From Ceratothoa steindachneri (taxonomy: Eukaryota; Arthropoda; Malacostraca; Isopoda; Cymothoidae), in contig OZ018321.1 in assembly GCA_963969495.1 (NCBI GenBank), positions 196,953,126 through 197,017,125 on the forward strand: DNA of 64,000 bases. The letters run 5' to 3'. Below the pieces are notes generated by a model. The model saw only the letters and a list, made by a program, of their open reading frames with translations. It had not been told where the DNA came from and searched no databases. The translations under genes were made by a program, and so were the position numbers. Each line of letters begins with the position of its first letter. Position 1 is the stretch's first letter. Below are positions 53,111-64,000 of this stretch, piece by piece.

Positions 53111-53676
53111 TTATGTCTTTCTCTCACTAGAATGTTTCTTCTTCTTGTAGTCACTTTTGCTCCTGGTAGCTTTCTCGGGTGCATCCGGATTACCTCTTTT
53201 TATGACTTTTCTTTTAAGTTTTGCATGGGCATGACTGTTAGCTTTTGATACCATATTTTTGCCCATGACATGAAAGAGGGACGTGATGATGGCAGGAACA
53301 ACGGTGTTGACCAGGCTGCAACCCTTTTCACAGTCCAGCAGGGACATGTCTAAGTCATTGCTCATTATTTCCTTGTAGACACTCACGAACACTTCTTCTG
53401 AAGAGTAGGCCGCCAGGAACTTGGCCCTCCTTTCGCCTGGTGTTATATTCGCCTTGAAGACTTCCACGGTCATCATAGCCATGCGGCGCACTCCTTTGAG
53501 GGGTAGAGGAGACCGCTGCGGTCCTGGAATTCAATCATCTCTCTGAAAGTCTCTGATAACTTGTCGGGGTCGGCTACCTGCACTGAGGGCATAAGGGTGT
53601 TGCCTTCTACCAGAGCCTCTTGGCAAGAAACACACTTTAGGAGGCTGCGAGCCTTTCTGGCAAAGTAATACACCAT
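53111..53676 (-). pseudogene. P-element/THAP-like transposase C-terminal region
   Basis: MVYYFARKARSLLKCVSCQEALVEGN begins the segment, with a paired Cys motif. MIEFQDRSGLLYPSKEC then meets, after one frameshift near 53480, RRMAMMTVEVFKANI. The rest is open to a natural stop at 53111, ending in a Lys/Arg-rich tail (KRKVIKRGNPDAPEK ... KKKKHSSERKT) that looks like a nuclear signal. The 'YxARK...LKCxxC..AL....DRGGLxYPS' pattern is that of the transposase C-terminus in P-element-like and related arthropod elements. The assignment to superfamily is uncertain. The upstream side breaks at about 53680 into other sequence and then repeat R. Confidence 0.55.
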
Positions 53677-53750
53677 TTGTAATCATATAAATAACAGTAC
53701 AGTATTATTAATTAGATTTTATTGCTGTCTTTGAACCCGTATTTAAAAAA

Positions 53751-54175
53751 ATTTACCAGGCAATGGCTTTGTCACTCATCCCTACGGGGGAGCTTGCACT
53801 TCGTTACTAAGATTGAAGTTTAAAATCTAAAAAAAAGCAGCCATGGTTAAATTTTTATCAATTTTCTGAACTTCGCCAATTATAATAATTTTAAAAAGGA
53901 ACTCTCAGTTAAATTTTCTCCCTTTAAAAATATCACGTTGCTAAAATATAGTTATAGAAGAAGACATATAAATAAATTTTCAGAACTTCACCATTTGGGT
54001 GTAAAAAATTTCGCAAAATTTCGATACTTATATTTATTTCTGAACTTCACCATTTTGTTTTTGATATTATAAAAGAATTATTAGAAATAACTTTGATAAA
54101 AAACTAAGATGAAATTATTATTCCAATACTCAAAAAAATACCCTTCTTAAATTATAGAGTTAGTGATGATGATAA
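53751..54175 (+). repeat. Dispersed repeat R, copy 2
   Basis: Partner of 21431-21852, same orientation, about 32 kb away. Confidence 0.85.
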
Positions 54176-56155
54176 ACGACAATAAAATATAATTTTACCG
54201 TAATAACTAGCCAGAGATGATTTGATCAACCCAAGGCATCGGTGAAGGTGTAGTTTAGGGTGCTTATCGTAGTCACGACTTTTAATATCACAGGTATGAC
54301 TCTCAGTTATCTAAGGATAAAGAGGCTCTAAGCCTGCAGGCTGCAAGATACCATGTTTGAGGAGTCCTGTGCCGTGTGCAACCAATAATTGACTGGCACC
54401 CTTCTGCGGACGATCGCTGACGAATAATGCTGTACTGCTTATGGCCATCGAGCTTTCCTATGTCTTTTGCATCCTATAACTTTAAACCCTCTAGAGGAAT
54501 CCTCCTATTACCGGTTTTAGCTAAGTGAGCTGAGCTCCTCTCTAGATTCATGGGTGGATACCACCCATTGTCTCGATGATACCCAGTATGCCATCCTACA
54601 AAACTTTGGTGAGTGAGGCATGGCTTTTATGTGTGTTTTGTTCAAACGAATCTGCACAGAAGAAATCTTCCCAAATTCCTGGAATATTGCTACCATGCTG
54701 GATTTTTTTAAGCTAGGGCAAGATTACTCTACCCTGGATTGTTTCCGCACTAGTTTCCCTAAATTCCTTCATGTATGTGTTTATGAAAAAAGTGATTAAC
54801 ATTAAATTAGCTAATTTCATGTCAACAGAAAACACCTGTCTCTAACATAATGCGGCTATCGCAAGGTCCCCTCCACGTCATTTTTTCTGCTCTGGTTGGA
54901 AAATGATAATGCACTTCGCCACAGTGAATTTTGATATGGAGTAGGCTAAGAATACATCTTGTCGATACGGAATCATGGACAAACTATACAATAAATGGGT
55001 GAAAGCCCACCTCGCAACCTTTAATTACTAGTTTCTGCAAGATATTCGATCCCGCAAGAGAGCGAGGAGAGCTGTTTTCAGTTGCCATCCTCCAAAGAGG
55101 TATCACAAGCCTCACATTATTTCCCTTGACTATCAACGTTATGACTTCGGTGCTGACGGGAGATGTTTCCGCTAGTCTCTGTGTACGTGAAATTTTGTCC
55201 CCAAATGCTCTGCATCACATTTCTAGTTATGCAAAAGCTCTGGAAATTCCGGTTTCTTTTGCGAAAAATTAGGTGGTTGCAATTCGGTCGCCACCCACGG
55301 TTTTACCACGACCCATGCCTGTTCCGAAAAGCGGGCTCGCCTGAAAGTGGTAGTGTCGCATTGTCACCATGTTTTTGATTTTAACTGATAGTTCACATAC
55401 AAATAGCCCACATTAGCAGTCATAGAGTCTCTTTTACCTTCGTCATGGAGATTCTTCGTTCCATGCGTTGAGCAGTTGAGTTGATAATATGGCTACATCT
55501 GTTAAACTCTAACGCTCATTTGTTCGTTCTAAGCTACGTTGCAGATGAGATTTCACTGCATCTGTAACTGACCATTAATTGTGATGGGTGGATTGGATCT
55601 ACCATACTGGTCTCCGTTTGTTTGGTGACCAGTGCCTAATGCACATAGCCTGTAGAGAGCATCATTTTCGATGCTGGAAAAATGCTGCTTTCTTTATGGT
55701 GTAAATAGTGCATTATACGCACAAGTTTAGCGCCTCCTTCCGTTTCAAAGGGTTCTTATTTCATCGGTGGCCTATCGGATCGGTGCCTATGATACGATGG
55801 AAGGCTATCATCCTTAACTCTATAATTTAACTTCGTGAATTTTAGAAATTTTTGAAAATGTTTTTTGCTTAGTGGACAAGTAAGCTTTCATGTTTTTGAG
55901 TTTACGTTTATTTGAAGCTTTTATTCGCAGGGCTGTTTTTTGTATGTTTCGAGCTTTTATCAAAGTTCTTTCTAAGAGTTCAGAAAAAAATAAATATAAT
56001 TATCGAATGATTTAGAATGAAAAAACATACAAATCGTGAAGCTCAAAAAATGTACTAAAATTAGGGCTTTAGCGCTTTTTTAATATCATTTTGTATATAA
56101 AACAAATTTAGATGAAAGAAGAGATCTGACGAAGGTTTTTCTATATATCAAACCA
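54176..56155. other. Unrecognised interval, GC-richer at its left half
   Basis: The DNA at about 54200-55400 is less AT-rich than its surroundings. I recognise no protein motif, RNA or repeat in it. Confidence 0.35.
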
Positions 56156-56321
56156 GGTGAAATAACTTTAAAAAAAGGTTTCAGGGTGTCTATATTGAAA
56201 AAAGTGTTTGGAAAATTCTCAACTATATATAAATCTTCAAGGGATAAAGACAATATAATAAAAGGTGAAATAACTTTAAAAAAATATTTCCGGGTATCTA
56301 TGTTGAAAAAGGTGTTCAGGG
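56156..56321 (+). repeat. Two imperfect direct repeats, period 108 bp
   Basis: Units at 56156-56213 and 56264-56321 start GGTGAAATAACTTTAAAAAA. Plus-strand peptides GEITLKKGFRVSILKKVF and GEITLKKYFRVSMLKKVF match, as do minus-strand peptides. Confidence 0.75.
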
Positions 56322-57512
56322 TGTTAAAATAAAGTCTATAAAGGGGATTAAAAAAGCAGTTTAGAATAGCAAATAAGGACGTAGGCCACAAGCCGAAGGA
56401 GTGCCTGTGGAACCAAGTTCTTTCTCTAAGAAAGAATACGAAGTATCGCTTGTACTCTAAATCATTAGGGTTTATGGCAATGCAACTTCCATATGTTTTT
56501 CGGCCTGGTAGCGTCTCTCATTTTGCTAACAATGCAACCTATAGGCTACCATCTTTGAATTTTTTTCGCCCAAGCTTCTACAGCGCCGAAAGTATTGCGT
56601 TGGAAATCTCGGGTAAAACCCCGTGTCAACCCAGAGCCAATCTAATTTAATTGGATGGCCACAAATCCGAAGAAAAGAAAAGCTTTCACGCCCTTTCTCC
56701 CTTGTTTTGAAGATTCAGGGGCACTTTAAGGTGCTTTGTTTGTTTTCATGGCTAAGCCTTTTGCAATACACGATTCACTCTAGGAGATTTCTTGTAGTTC
56801 CGGGTCGGAAAACGATTTTTAGTTATCAGAGCGCACTGCTTGCGAAGGAGGCATTTAAATCTTTGCACTCTATTGTTCGTATTATGCGTGAACTGACATA
56901 ATCGGTGGTTTTAATTTCAGCTTGCTTTATTATTTAGTTGATTTATTCTCTGTATTCTGTTTAGAAAAAAAATTGTGTGATGTCAATGCAATATCCAGTA
57001 GAGACTGTGGTTACAAATGTGTTGCTATACATATCTCACCTTCCTCAAACATCGGAACGGCTGTAATTCTATAAAATCTAATATACCCTTTTTCCCAAGA
57101 AAGTCCAAGGTTTCAATATTTTATACGAAAATCTATAGGTATAAACTACGAATAGGTAAAGGATATGTACATTTGAATAAATTAGACACAATTTATCAGC
57201 AGATAGGGAGTTTACAAGGAAAAGTGAAGTGTCCGAATGATCCGAGGACTTAGGTTTCCAGGAGAGAGAACCAGCATTGTTTGCTTAATAACTAACTTCA
57301 GTTTAATATCAAGTAAGTTAGTCCTTTCACTTGGCATTTGTCGTGCAGGCAACATATTTAAGAAATATTCTACATCTCTCCCTCCCAAGCTGGTCAAAAA
57401 CTGCTCCAAGAAATGGTTGTTCCATTTAGTGCCATTGCAGGGACTCTGAAGCAATATATATATAAAAATATATATAATGAAAAACTCACAAAGTATCACG
57501 TGAGGGTGGCAA
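56322..57512. other. Unrecognised interval
   Basis: Several open frames (56450-56650, 56623-56901, 57017-57253) have no motif I recognise. Confidence 0.35.
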
Positions 57513-57658
57513 ATGAATGCAATATCCCGCAGGACAAAATGAAAAGGTGTTTCCAAGTACTTTCGAACTTTATTAAGTTCCTTATCAAGGATAAGGAACT
57601 TAATAAAGTTCGAAAGTACTTGGAAACACCTTTTAATTTTTTCCTGCGGGATATTGCA

Positions 57659-57663
<5 letters not shown>
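57513..57663. repeat. 151-bp near-perfect palindrome
   Basis: The arms 57513-57586 and 57590-57663 are 74 bases each, with two mismatches and a 3-base loop (AAG). The inner stem includes CGAACTTTATTAAGTTCCTT. The right arm runs straight into (TA)n. Confidence 0.95.

Positions 57664-57722
<59 letters not shown>
57662..57722. repeat. (TA)n microsatellite
   Basis: About 30 TA units next to the palindrome. Confidence 0.95.
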
Positions 57723-57723
<1 letters not shown>

Positions 57724-58079
57724 TGTCAACCTATGACAAATCAGGTTTATATAAGGCTATTAAATCAGTCGGGTAGCCAAGGAATACATCAAATTGAGAA
57801 GACCGAGCCATAACCGAAACTGTAATGAAGGAACATTTTAAGACTTTTTGTCGATGTTACTCGAAAAATTAGTGATATTTTGGCCATTAATATATGGTGC
57901 AATATATGTTTCAAATCGACGGGAATAAAACAATCTTCTCTCTTGCATAGCTAAGGTCAAGCAATTGAAATTAAAAGAGGAAGAATATTCGTCTTGCAGT
58001 CGCCATTTAGCACATTACATGGATGGAGGATAAATGGAAATAAGTCCATTTCAGTGAATTATCTAAATTCTTTGTGTTA

Positions 58080-58430
58080 TGTTCCAATGGAAGAGTTTCG
58101 TTCGTCACAGAGCAGCCGTAAAAGATTGCCAGAGAAAGTGTCATGGTCTGGACTTGATTTTTCTATAAAGCACTAGGCCATTTATGCTACTATATGCCCC
58201 ACTGAATACAAAAAATTCTTGCAGGATAACGCCCTCTGCCTCACGGCAAGGTCAGTATACCCTTCAAGATGACGGGCACATCACTGGTATGAAATAGCCT
58301 CCAAAGAGTTTGGCCATGAATTCCATTGAAAGTCTTTGAAAGACACAATGAGACAGGTCTACAGTTTACAAACTGTGAAATTCTTCAAGATGAATGGACA
58401 AAGATTATCGCGCAATAGTGTATACATTTG
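58080..58430 (+). pseudogene. Degenerate Tc1-like transposase C-terminal part
   Basis: FLQDNALCLTARSV (58214-58256) matches the 'F.QDNAPCHTAR' box with the second catalytic Asp. LKDTMRQVYSLQTV (58335-58375) and ILQDEWTKIIAQ (58381-58416) match the 'LK..V' and 'EEW.KIP' boxes. The 'SPDLNPIE' box between them is lost. Several frame changes are present. Confidence 0.5.
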
Positions 58431-59480
58431 TTTGTTCCTTTTGCAATAGATTTCAAAACATTATCGAGACTATATTTACCACTAACTACAAATTAATTAT
58501 TACTTTTTAAATGCTTTTAACTTAAAATTTTATTGCTATAATCTAATTCAAATTTGTTTCCACTGACGTTCGGATCATTTGGAAACTTCAATTTTTTCTA
58601 GTAAATTGCTTATAACGTCCTCGAGTACCCACAAGCGGGTATCCTGTGTTCATCATTACACCCCTTATCCAGACGAACGGCTGAGCATGCTTGTGCGTTC
58701 CTCTTTTTTAACTTTATGCACCATATTTATCTAAGACTCTTCCCTTTTTCTTTTGACTCTATTAAATCACTTCCGCAGATCGTACGAATTAAGGAGGTCT
58801 GAACTTTGGGGTACAATTAATAGGAAGAGCAGTTTTCGCTCTAATAACGTCTTACCTGCGGAAATTTCATATGCTGGTAAATTGGCAAATCTTTTGACAT
58901 CACACAGAATAAATGATAAGGCTTATGCTGCTTCTTTCAAAATGAAAATGAAAGACAAAGGTAACTAAGGCTTTTTCGTCTACCGGAAGATTACGGGGAC
59001 TAATGGGTTTACTGCCTTTGTGGCAGGTGTCGAATATTGTCATAACGGGCTCTTGTAGGAATTCTAAATGCACACCTTTTTCTCCGGAGGACTACAAGGA
59101 AAGAGAGTGGATTTTGTGTTTTACTACTATAAGTTTCAGCATGACTTATGAATTCTAAAGATATCTTTGTTAATTTAACATGATTTCGTTCTGCTTGGTA
59201 ATAAGCTAATTAAAAGTTGTGACGTTTTTTGACTGTTTGGCAGAAATAAATGACAATTATTACATTAATAATTATATTTATTACACGTTTTTTTCTTTTT
59301 TTATAGGTCGAAACAAATTCATCAATATGGTGTAAAGTAATACCCTTTTAACCAGTGGGAATAGAACTACAATTGGTTTTTAATTTAGGACAAGTCTGGG
59401 GTCATTCACACATATGGACGACCTAATTGGAAAAGGTAGAGAGTTGTTTCTCTCTGAACTCTCACTCTGCTAATGTTGTG
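58431..59480. other. Unrecognised interval
   Basis: An open frame at 58753-58968 (LWGTINRKSSFRSNNVLPAE...) is not assigned. Confidence 0.35.
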
Positions 59481-59915
59481 AACAAAGAACACAGTAGCGA
59501 AGAGGTGAGAAACTACCCTGCAGCCAGTTTTGCAAAGGAAATTTATCCTAAAGTGCTTGTACAGTGGGAATGAGCGAACCGTTCATTTGTATCCCCCGTT
59601 GGAAAATCACGAGAGCCACAATCTTAAAAAAGATCTAAGAGAACTGAGAGCAGGTCAAAAACCTATGACAAACATGTCAAAGAGGTTTTCATTGCAAAAC
59701 TTGACAATCTTTTTGATATATTTAGTGGCAAATGTAAAATTTTCTTTGCTGTGAATTTGGCTGCCTTGGCGTAAAATGAAACTCATATTAATTTTATATG
59801 CCTTAGGGAGATGAAGATCCCTCTGAAGAAAATTACTTTGATTAAATGATAGATAGAAAAATTTGCTTCTATTGGGTGACATCAGATTGGCTTGTAAGAT
59901 CAATCGGAGCAAAAC
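59481..59915 (+). pseudogene. Fragment of an uncharacterised arthropod repeat protein
   Basis: In one frame: AKEIYPKVLVQWE, ANRSFVSPVGK, KTYDKHVKEVFIAKLDNLFDI, SGKCKIFF (to about 59755). Then REMKIP and WVTSDW appear in other frames. I recognise the 'W..A..PP...F...LDKLFDI..CKC' layout from an uncharacterised multi-copy family in arthropods. It has stops. Confidence 0.4.
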
Positions 59916-60344
59916 AGACAAGTTAAAAAAGGCGAAAGAAGAAGAGTTGCCTAATATAGGCAGACAAGTAAGCAGGCATTATTCAAATGCTATCAAGTGA
60001 AATAATTTTATCTACTCATGAAAATGAAGAACAAAAAACTGATTCTAAAGATCAAAAGGATAGAAGAATTTATGAAATAACATTAAAAATACCAGGTACA
60101 AAATCAAATTTTATTATAAGGCCAGGGCAAAACACATTAGAAATACATAATGTTGCTATGCATATTCGTAGCATTAGAGAAGGTGTTGGTCTGCGTACCG
60201 CAGCTGCTATTACTACAGCAATGCATAAAGGTTGCAAAGAAGGCTTGAATAATTGATGGTTTATAATAGAAAGGCAATTCACTTTCAAAAACGAGACCAA
60301 AGATATACACATTACGTGTAAGGTGAACATTTTTGTTCATCATA
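59916..60344. other. Unassigned stretch with one 89-codon open frame
   Basis: The frame at 59987-60256 (SEIILSTHENEEQKTDSKD...) has no motif I recognise. Confidence 0.3.
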
Positions 60345-60388
60345 ATTATGAAAGAGATTGAAAGATTGGAAAGAGTTCAAGAGAGGGC
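60345..60388 (+). pseudogene. Possible LINE C-terminal scrap
   Basis: [13 protein letters not shown] resembles the 'LE.VQRRATK' end of many LINE reverse transcriptases. It runs directly into (TA)n. Too short for certainty. Confidence 0.25.
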
Positions 60389-60535
<147 letters not shown>

Positions 60536-60839
60536 ATTAACCCACCATTTCCATTCATATAACGACGTTGTTGTGTGTATATCGTTTTAAGGACGCATAT
60601 GTCCGTTATTAGATGCCTAATGATCTTTTTATTGGTATTTCTCTGTCTTGTTATTGTGTTTTTCCATTGGCTTGTACTATGTGATGGGCGTTCCCTTCGT
60701 ATCTTTGTACCCTATATAATATGGTTGTCTTCTCCATTTTCATGCTATTTCTTGAAAATGAGAGAGATATATATATATAAAGGTCTGGTTAAGAATAGGT
60801 TACGTTGAGCTTAGTTATTCTTGCTACAAATACGTTATG

Positions 60840-61150
60840 TATGTCTAGGTTAGTTTAGATTACTTTATATTAGGTTTGGTTATGTTTGTTTAAAGTAGCT
60901 TTGATGATGTTAGGTTTGCTTAGCTATTATTATAATATTTTAGGTTTGATAAAAATAAACTAGATTTTGGTAGATTACCTTATGTTTTCTTTATTTAAAC
61001 TTAGGTTTAGGTAGATTTAATGATTTTGTTAGGATAAGTGAGATCAGGTTGGTTAGGTTAGGCTTATTCTGTGTTTAAATGGTTAAGTAAGGTAGGCTTA
61101 GTTTTTGAATATTCTTAAATCTTAGGTCGTTTAGCTTGGATTGAGTTTAA
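60840..61150 (+). repeat. TTAGG-like interspersed motif cluster
   Basis: More than ten copies of TTAGG, TTAGGT or near variants in 310 bases, with GGTTGGTTAGGTTAGG at about 61047-61062. TTAGG is the arthropod telomere unit, but the spacing here is irregular. Confidence 0.5.
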
Positions 61151-62447
61151 GCTCGATTACATTAGATAATTTATGTTTATGATGCTACTAAAATCATTTT
61201 TAGCCTCTTTGACCTTACAAGGGTTTTACCGGGACACGAATTTCATCAATTCCAAGTAAGTAACTCATTCCAAGACATCAGAATAACAGCTTTTAAAACC
61301 GGTTGCTTTAATCAATTATATAACATTCATTCTTGCGGTTAAGTTTCTTTTTATGTACTAATACAGTATAATGAGCAACACATTTCTCTTTCGCGTGTTT
61401 GCATGACAAATGCTTTAAAATGGATGTCACAAACGAATATATAATTACATAGGAAAGGAAAAGACTGTACGGTAAATGGTAAACAGTCTGTGCAGTATTA
61501 CATAATATTTCATTTTATGCCATCGTTCTTGTCTAAATTCAACAAATTTAATCAAAATTTTAATCATTTGTTGAGGTGATACGATTTTACGACCGGCAAA
61601 ACGAATGGGCGAATCAAACAATCTGGATATTAGGTCAATCTAGGAATAGCGAATGAATGCCTTATCCTAAAAGAATGTCACAATTTTAAAAATATGTATT
61701 TTTCTTGTGATTGGCACGATTACAAGGGTAGTAATAGGTCAATTATCCGCAAAAAATGTTATGACTTAATCGCCCTGGTCTTTATTAAAATCATATTTTT
61801 TTCCTTTAGGGAGCATTTATTATCGAGTGTTTATGTAAAATTATGATATATGTATTTGTTTATCGAATGAAAGTCCCTCTACGTCCACAAGTACGTTTTG
61901 TGGTGTTTTTCTCTTAAGGACATACATGGTTTTGGTAAATGAAATGAAAAAAGTGCTTGGAATCATTTTTTCTTATTGTTCTTAAGAGTAGTATAAATTT
62001 TAGTTTATCAATTTCTCGTCTACCTCTCGCGATAAACAGTAAATTATTTTAATGGAAATGATATGTCAATTATCAGTAATAAATATGATTACAAACGTGA
62101 ATGAATAAAAGTACATTGAAAAGGATTTTTATAAATAACTCTTTATCAATAATGCCGATTTAACCCATGAGAGAATACATATATACAGGTACATTAGCCA
62201 AAAAGGAAATCAAATTATCATCTATAATGTTGATTGTCTTTTGCTCTTCATCCTCACTAACAAAACCAAATTTTTGGCCCATCCCAATAACCATTACAAC
62301 ATGGCAGCGAAGAAGACCATTATAACATTGAAATTCGCTCGCACCACTTTCTTTGGTATCGATTTAGAAAAAGTTTCAAATTTCTTTTTCTACATAAACA
62401 GATGAGTGAGTATTATTTCGCTCCCGTTATGAGGGCACCAAGCACAA
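61151..62447. other. Unrecognised AT-rich interval
   Basis: No gene or repeat recognised. Confidence 0.35.
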
Positions 62448-62628
<181 letters not shown>

Positions 62629-62635
62629 CTTAATA

Positions 62636-63300
62636 ACAGCCAACAGTGCCTAAGAACCCTCAAATCTTTATATATCAAACTCTACAAACCTACACTCAAT
62701 AAAGATTTAAGTGCAATATCTTTATTAACTAATTTTAACTACACTTTGTTAGTTGGTTTCTTTTTTTAACTACTGTTTGATTAGTTGATGTTCCTCTCTC
62801 CCAAGCGTCACTGTAACCTATAAATACTAGCCCCTTGTTAAATCCACCATTCACACTTTAGGATGCATCCACTTTAGTAACTAGCAAAATTACCCCATTT
62901 TTTAATTAAATGTTTTTTACTCTTACAGTGTTTAGAAATTTGTAAAAAAGTTTAAATTTATTATTATAGTTGATTATGTTTAACTATTGCCAGGTCATTT
63001 TCTCTTATAATTTTTAATTAATTAAGTTTTACAAATTTCTAAAATAAACTTTAAATTTATTAACTACCTTTTGAGTCAGTTTTAAAGCAAATTTAACTAT
63101 TGCCAAGTAAGATTTAAAAATTTTAACTTAAAGTATATTTTATTGATATTTTATAATTGGTCACCTTTTAAAATAATTCAATGTCTTGTTGGCCTTTTCA
63201 TGTTTTCTTCAAATGTATTAAATTTAGTAAACTTATTCTCGCCTGAAGATGAAAACTTGTAGTTTTCGAAACGTAGTAAGAAATTAAAAGATGTTACATC
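62636..63300 (+). pseudogene. Second Penelope-like element 3' end
   Basis: QCLRTLKSLYIKLYKPTLNKDLSAISL (about 62643-62725) matches the C-terminal box of the Penelope-like endonuclease ('LRILESLxIxxxKPxLN'). The rest is an AT-rich non-coding tail that ends with the hammerhead-like motif and then (TA)n, the same order as at 38238-38849. Confidence 0.5.
63243..63273 (+). ncRNA. Hammerhead-ribozyme-like motif
   Basis: CTGAAGA (63243-63249) fits CUGANGA. A GAAAAC / GTTTTC stem (63251-63256 with 63262-63267) follows one unpaired T, then GAAAC (63268-63272). Stems I and III are not convincing by eye. Confidence 0.4.
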
Positions 63301-63359
63301 CGTTTCTGGTGGCTCTGGGATTTATCCTCAATATTAAATGCAGGCTTCACGGCCGAGCT

Positions 63360-63361
<2 letters not shown>

Positions 63362-63422
<61 letters not shown>
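63362..63422. repeat. (TA)n microsatellite
   Basis: About 30 TA units, just after the Penelope-like 3' end. Confidence 0.95.
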
Positions 63423-63428
<6 letters not shown>

Positions 63429-63814
63429 TCACATCAACCGTCCTCAGAAGTCTCCTGTGTACAAATTAAACCACCATCAAATATAGGGACACCATTAAAA
63501 AAATAAAATCAGAAACTCTCGGGTTAGTTACTCGGTTACAGGGCTGCTAATTTGATTAGGTATTTTTCTGACACTTTTTGAGTATGTAAATTGTTAATCT
63601 CACTCGTTCTTTTTCATATCTTATACGCAGATTTAGGGTTGGTTAGTGTGTGATAGGAAGTAAAGTAAGGAAAACTTAACATATTTATTGTGTTTTTTTT
63701 AATATGTGAGGTACCTTCGTCCCAAGAGAAATTTTGGATAGGCTAATATTATCCCATTAGTTAATTGCTATGTACGCCTAGGGCCTATATATCCTATATA
63801 TATTTCTCCTAAGT

Positions 63815-64000
63815 TCGTCAGTTTATGCTGATGATACAGTTCTTATTTATTATGGGCCAGAAGAGATACAAAGAGTGCTGGACTGTTTAGTTTGGGAAGG
63901 ATGAAATGTTCGTTTGGTAATTAATAACAGAAAAACTCAAATCATAAATATGAATATAGAAAATGCGCAGAATTGCTTGGTAGAAGAAATTGCAACAAAG
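63815..64000 (+). pseudogene. LINE reverse transcriptase fragment, runs off the window
   Basis: SSVYADDTVLIYYGPEEIQRVLDCL carries the YADD active-site box. An in-frame stop follows (WEG-stop-NVRL), then VINNRKTQIINMN, the usual 'L.IN..KT..M' box. This gives RT boxes in correct order and spacing for a Jockey/CR1-type LINE. The rest lies beyond the window. Confidence 0.65.

Noticed and set aside
57413..57736. Open frame of 107 codons ending in an Ile-Tyr repeat
   Set aside because: It is created by the palindrome and the (TA)n tract; the repeat peptide is just TA dinucleotides read as codons.

Overview
This is an AT-rich animal (metazoan) nuclear window in which I recognise no intact host gene, rRNA or tRNA. 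It is a graveyard of transposable elements studded with long (TA)n microsatellites. Gmr1-type Ty3/gypsy elements, Penelope-like elements, Tc1/mariner relatives, two LINEs, intron-bearing repeat genes and a short TTAGG-like patch together suggest an arthropod, plausibly a crustacean. That assignment is inference.

1-10.3 kb: a nested retrotransposon. An old Ty3/gypsy-type element (left half 1-1013, right half 7851-8930) is split inside its reverse transcriptase by a younger relative, 'element B' (1014-7850, two LTRs). B keeps gag, protease, RT and RNase H remnants but has lost the integrase core. 10.4-13.3 kb: decayed minus-strand transposase-like genes. 13.3-20.2 kb: mostly unrecognised AT-rich DNA. 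20.3-27.7 kb: a Tc1 pseudogene, a dispersed repeat, two copies of one repeat-encoded zinc-finger-like gene (one with a predicted intron, one without), a mariner remnant and a TTAA-flanked MITE-like unit. 27.7-31.2 kb: nothing recognised.

31.2-38.0 kb (minus strand): 'element C', the most complete copy. It shows the order gag, protease, integrase (zinc-binding and DD35E core), GPY/F, reverse transcriptase, RNase H. Integrase before RT is the Ty1/copia order, yet the proteins are Ty3/gypsy-like. This is the hallmark of the Gmr1 group. 38.0-40 kb: Penelope-like 3' end with a GIY-YIG remnant and a hammerhead-like motif, a (TA)n tract, a tRNA-SINE-like unit and an LTR-like block. 40.2-43.1 kb: two minus-strand Jockey/I-type LINE RT remnants. 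43-64 kb: AT-rich DNA with a P-element/THAP-like transposase C-terminus, a 151-bp near-perfect palindrome, Tc1 and other transposase scraps, a second Penelope-like 3' end with the same hammerhead-like motif, and a LINE RT running off the window end.

All coding remnants carry stops or frameshifts. The points most worth pursuing are the Gmr1-type order in a likely protostome, the shared FYFDN (not YxDD) RT motif, a 39-bp piece of RT copied into gag, the LTR minisatellite, and the (TA)n tracts that mark element boundaries.
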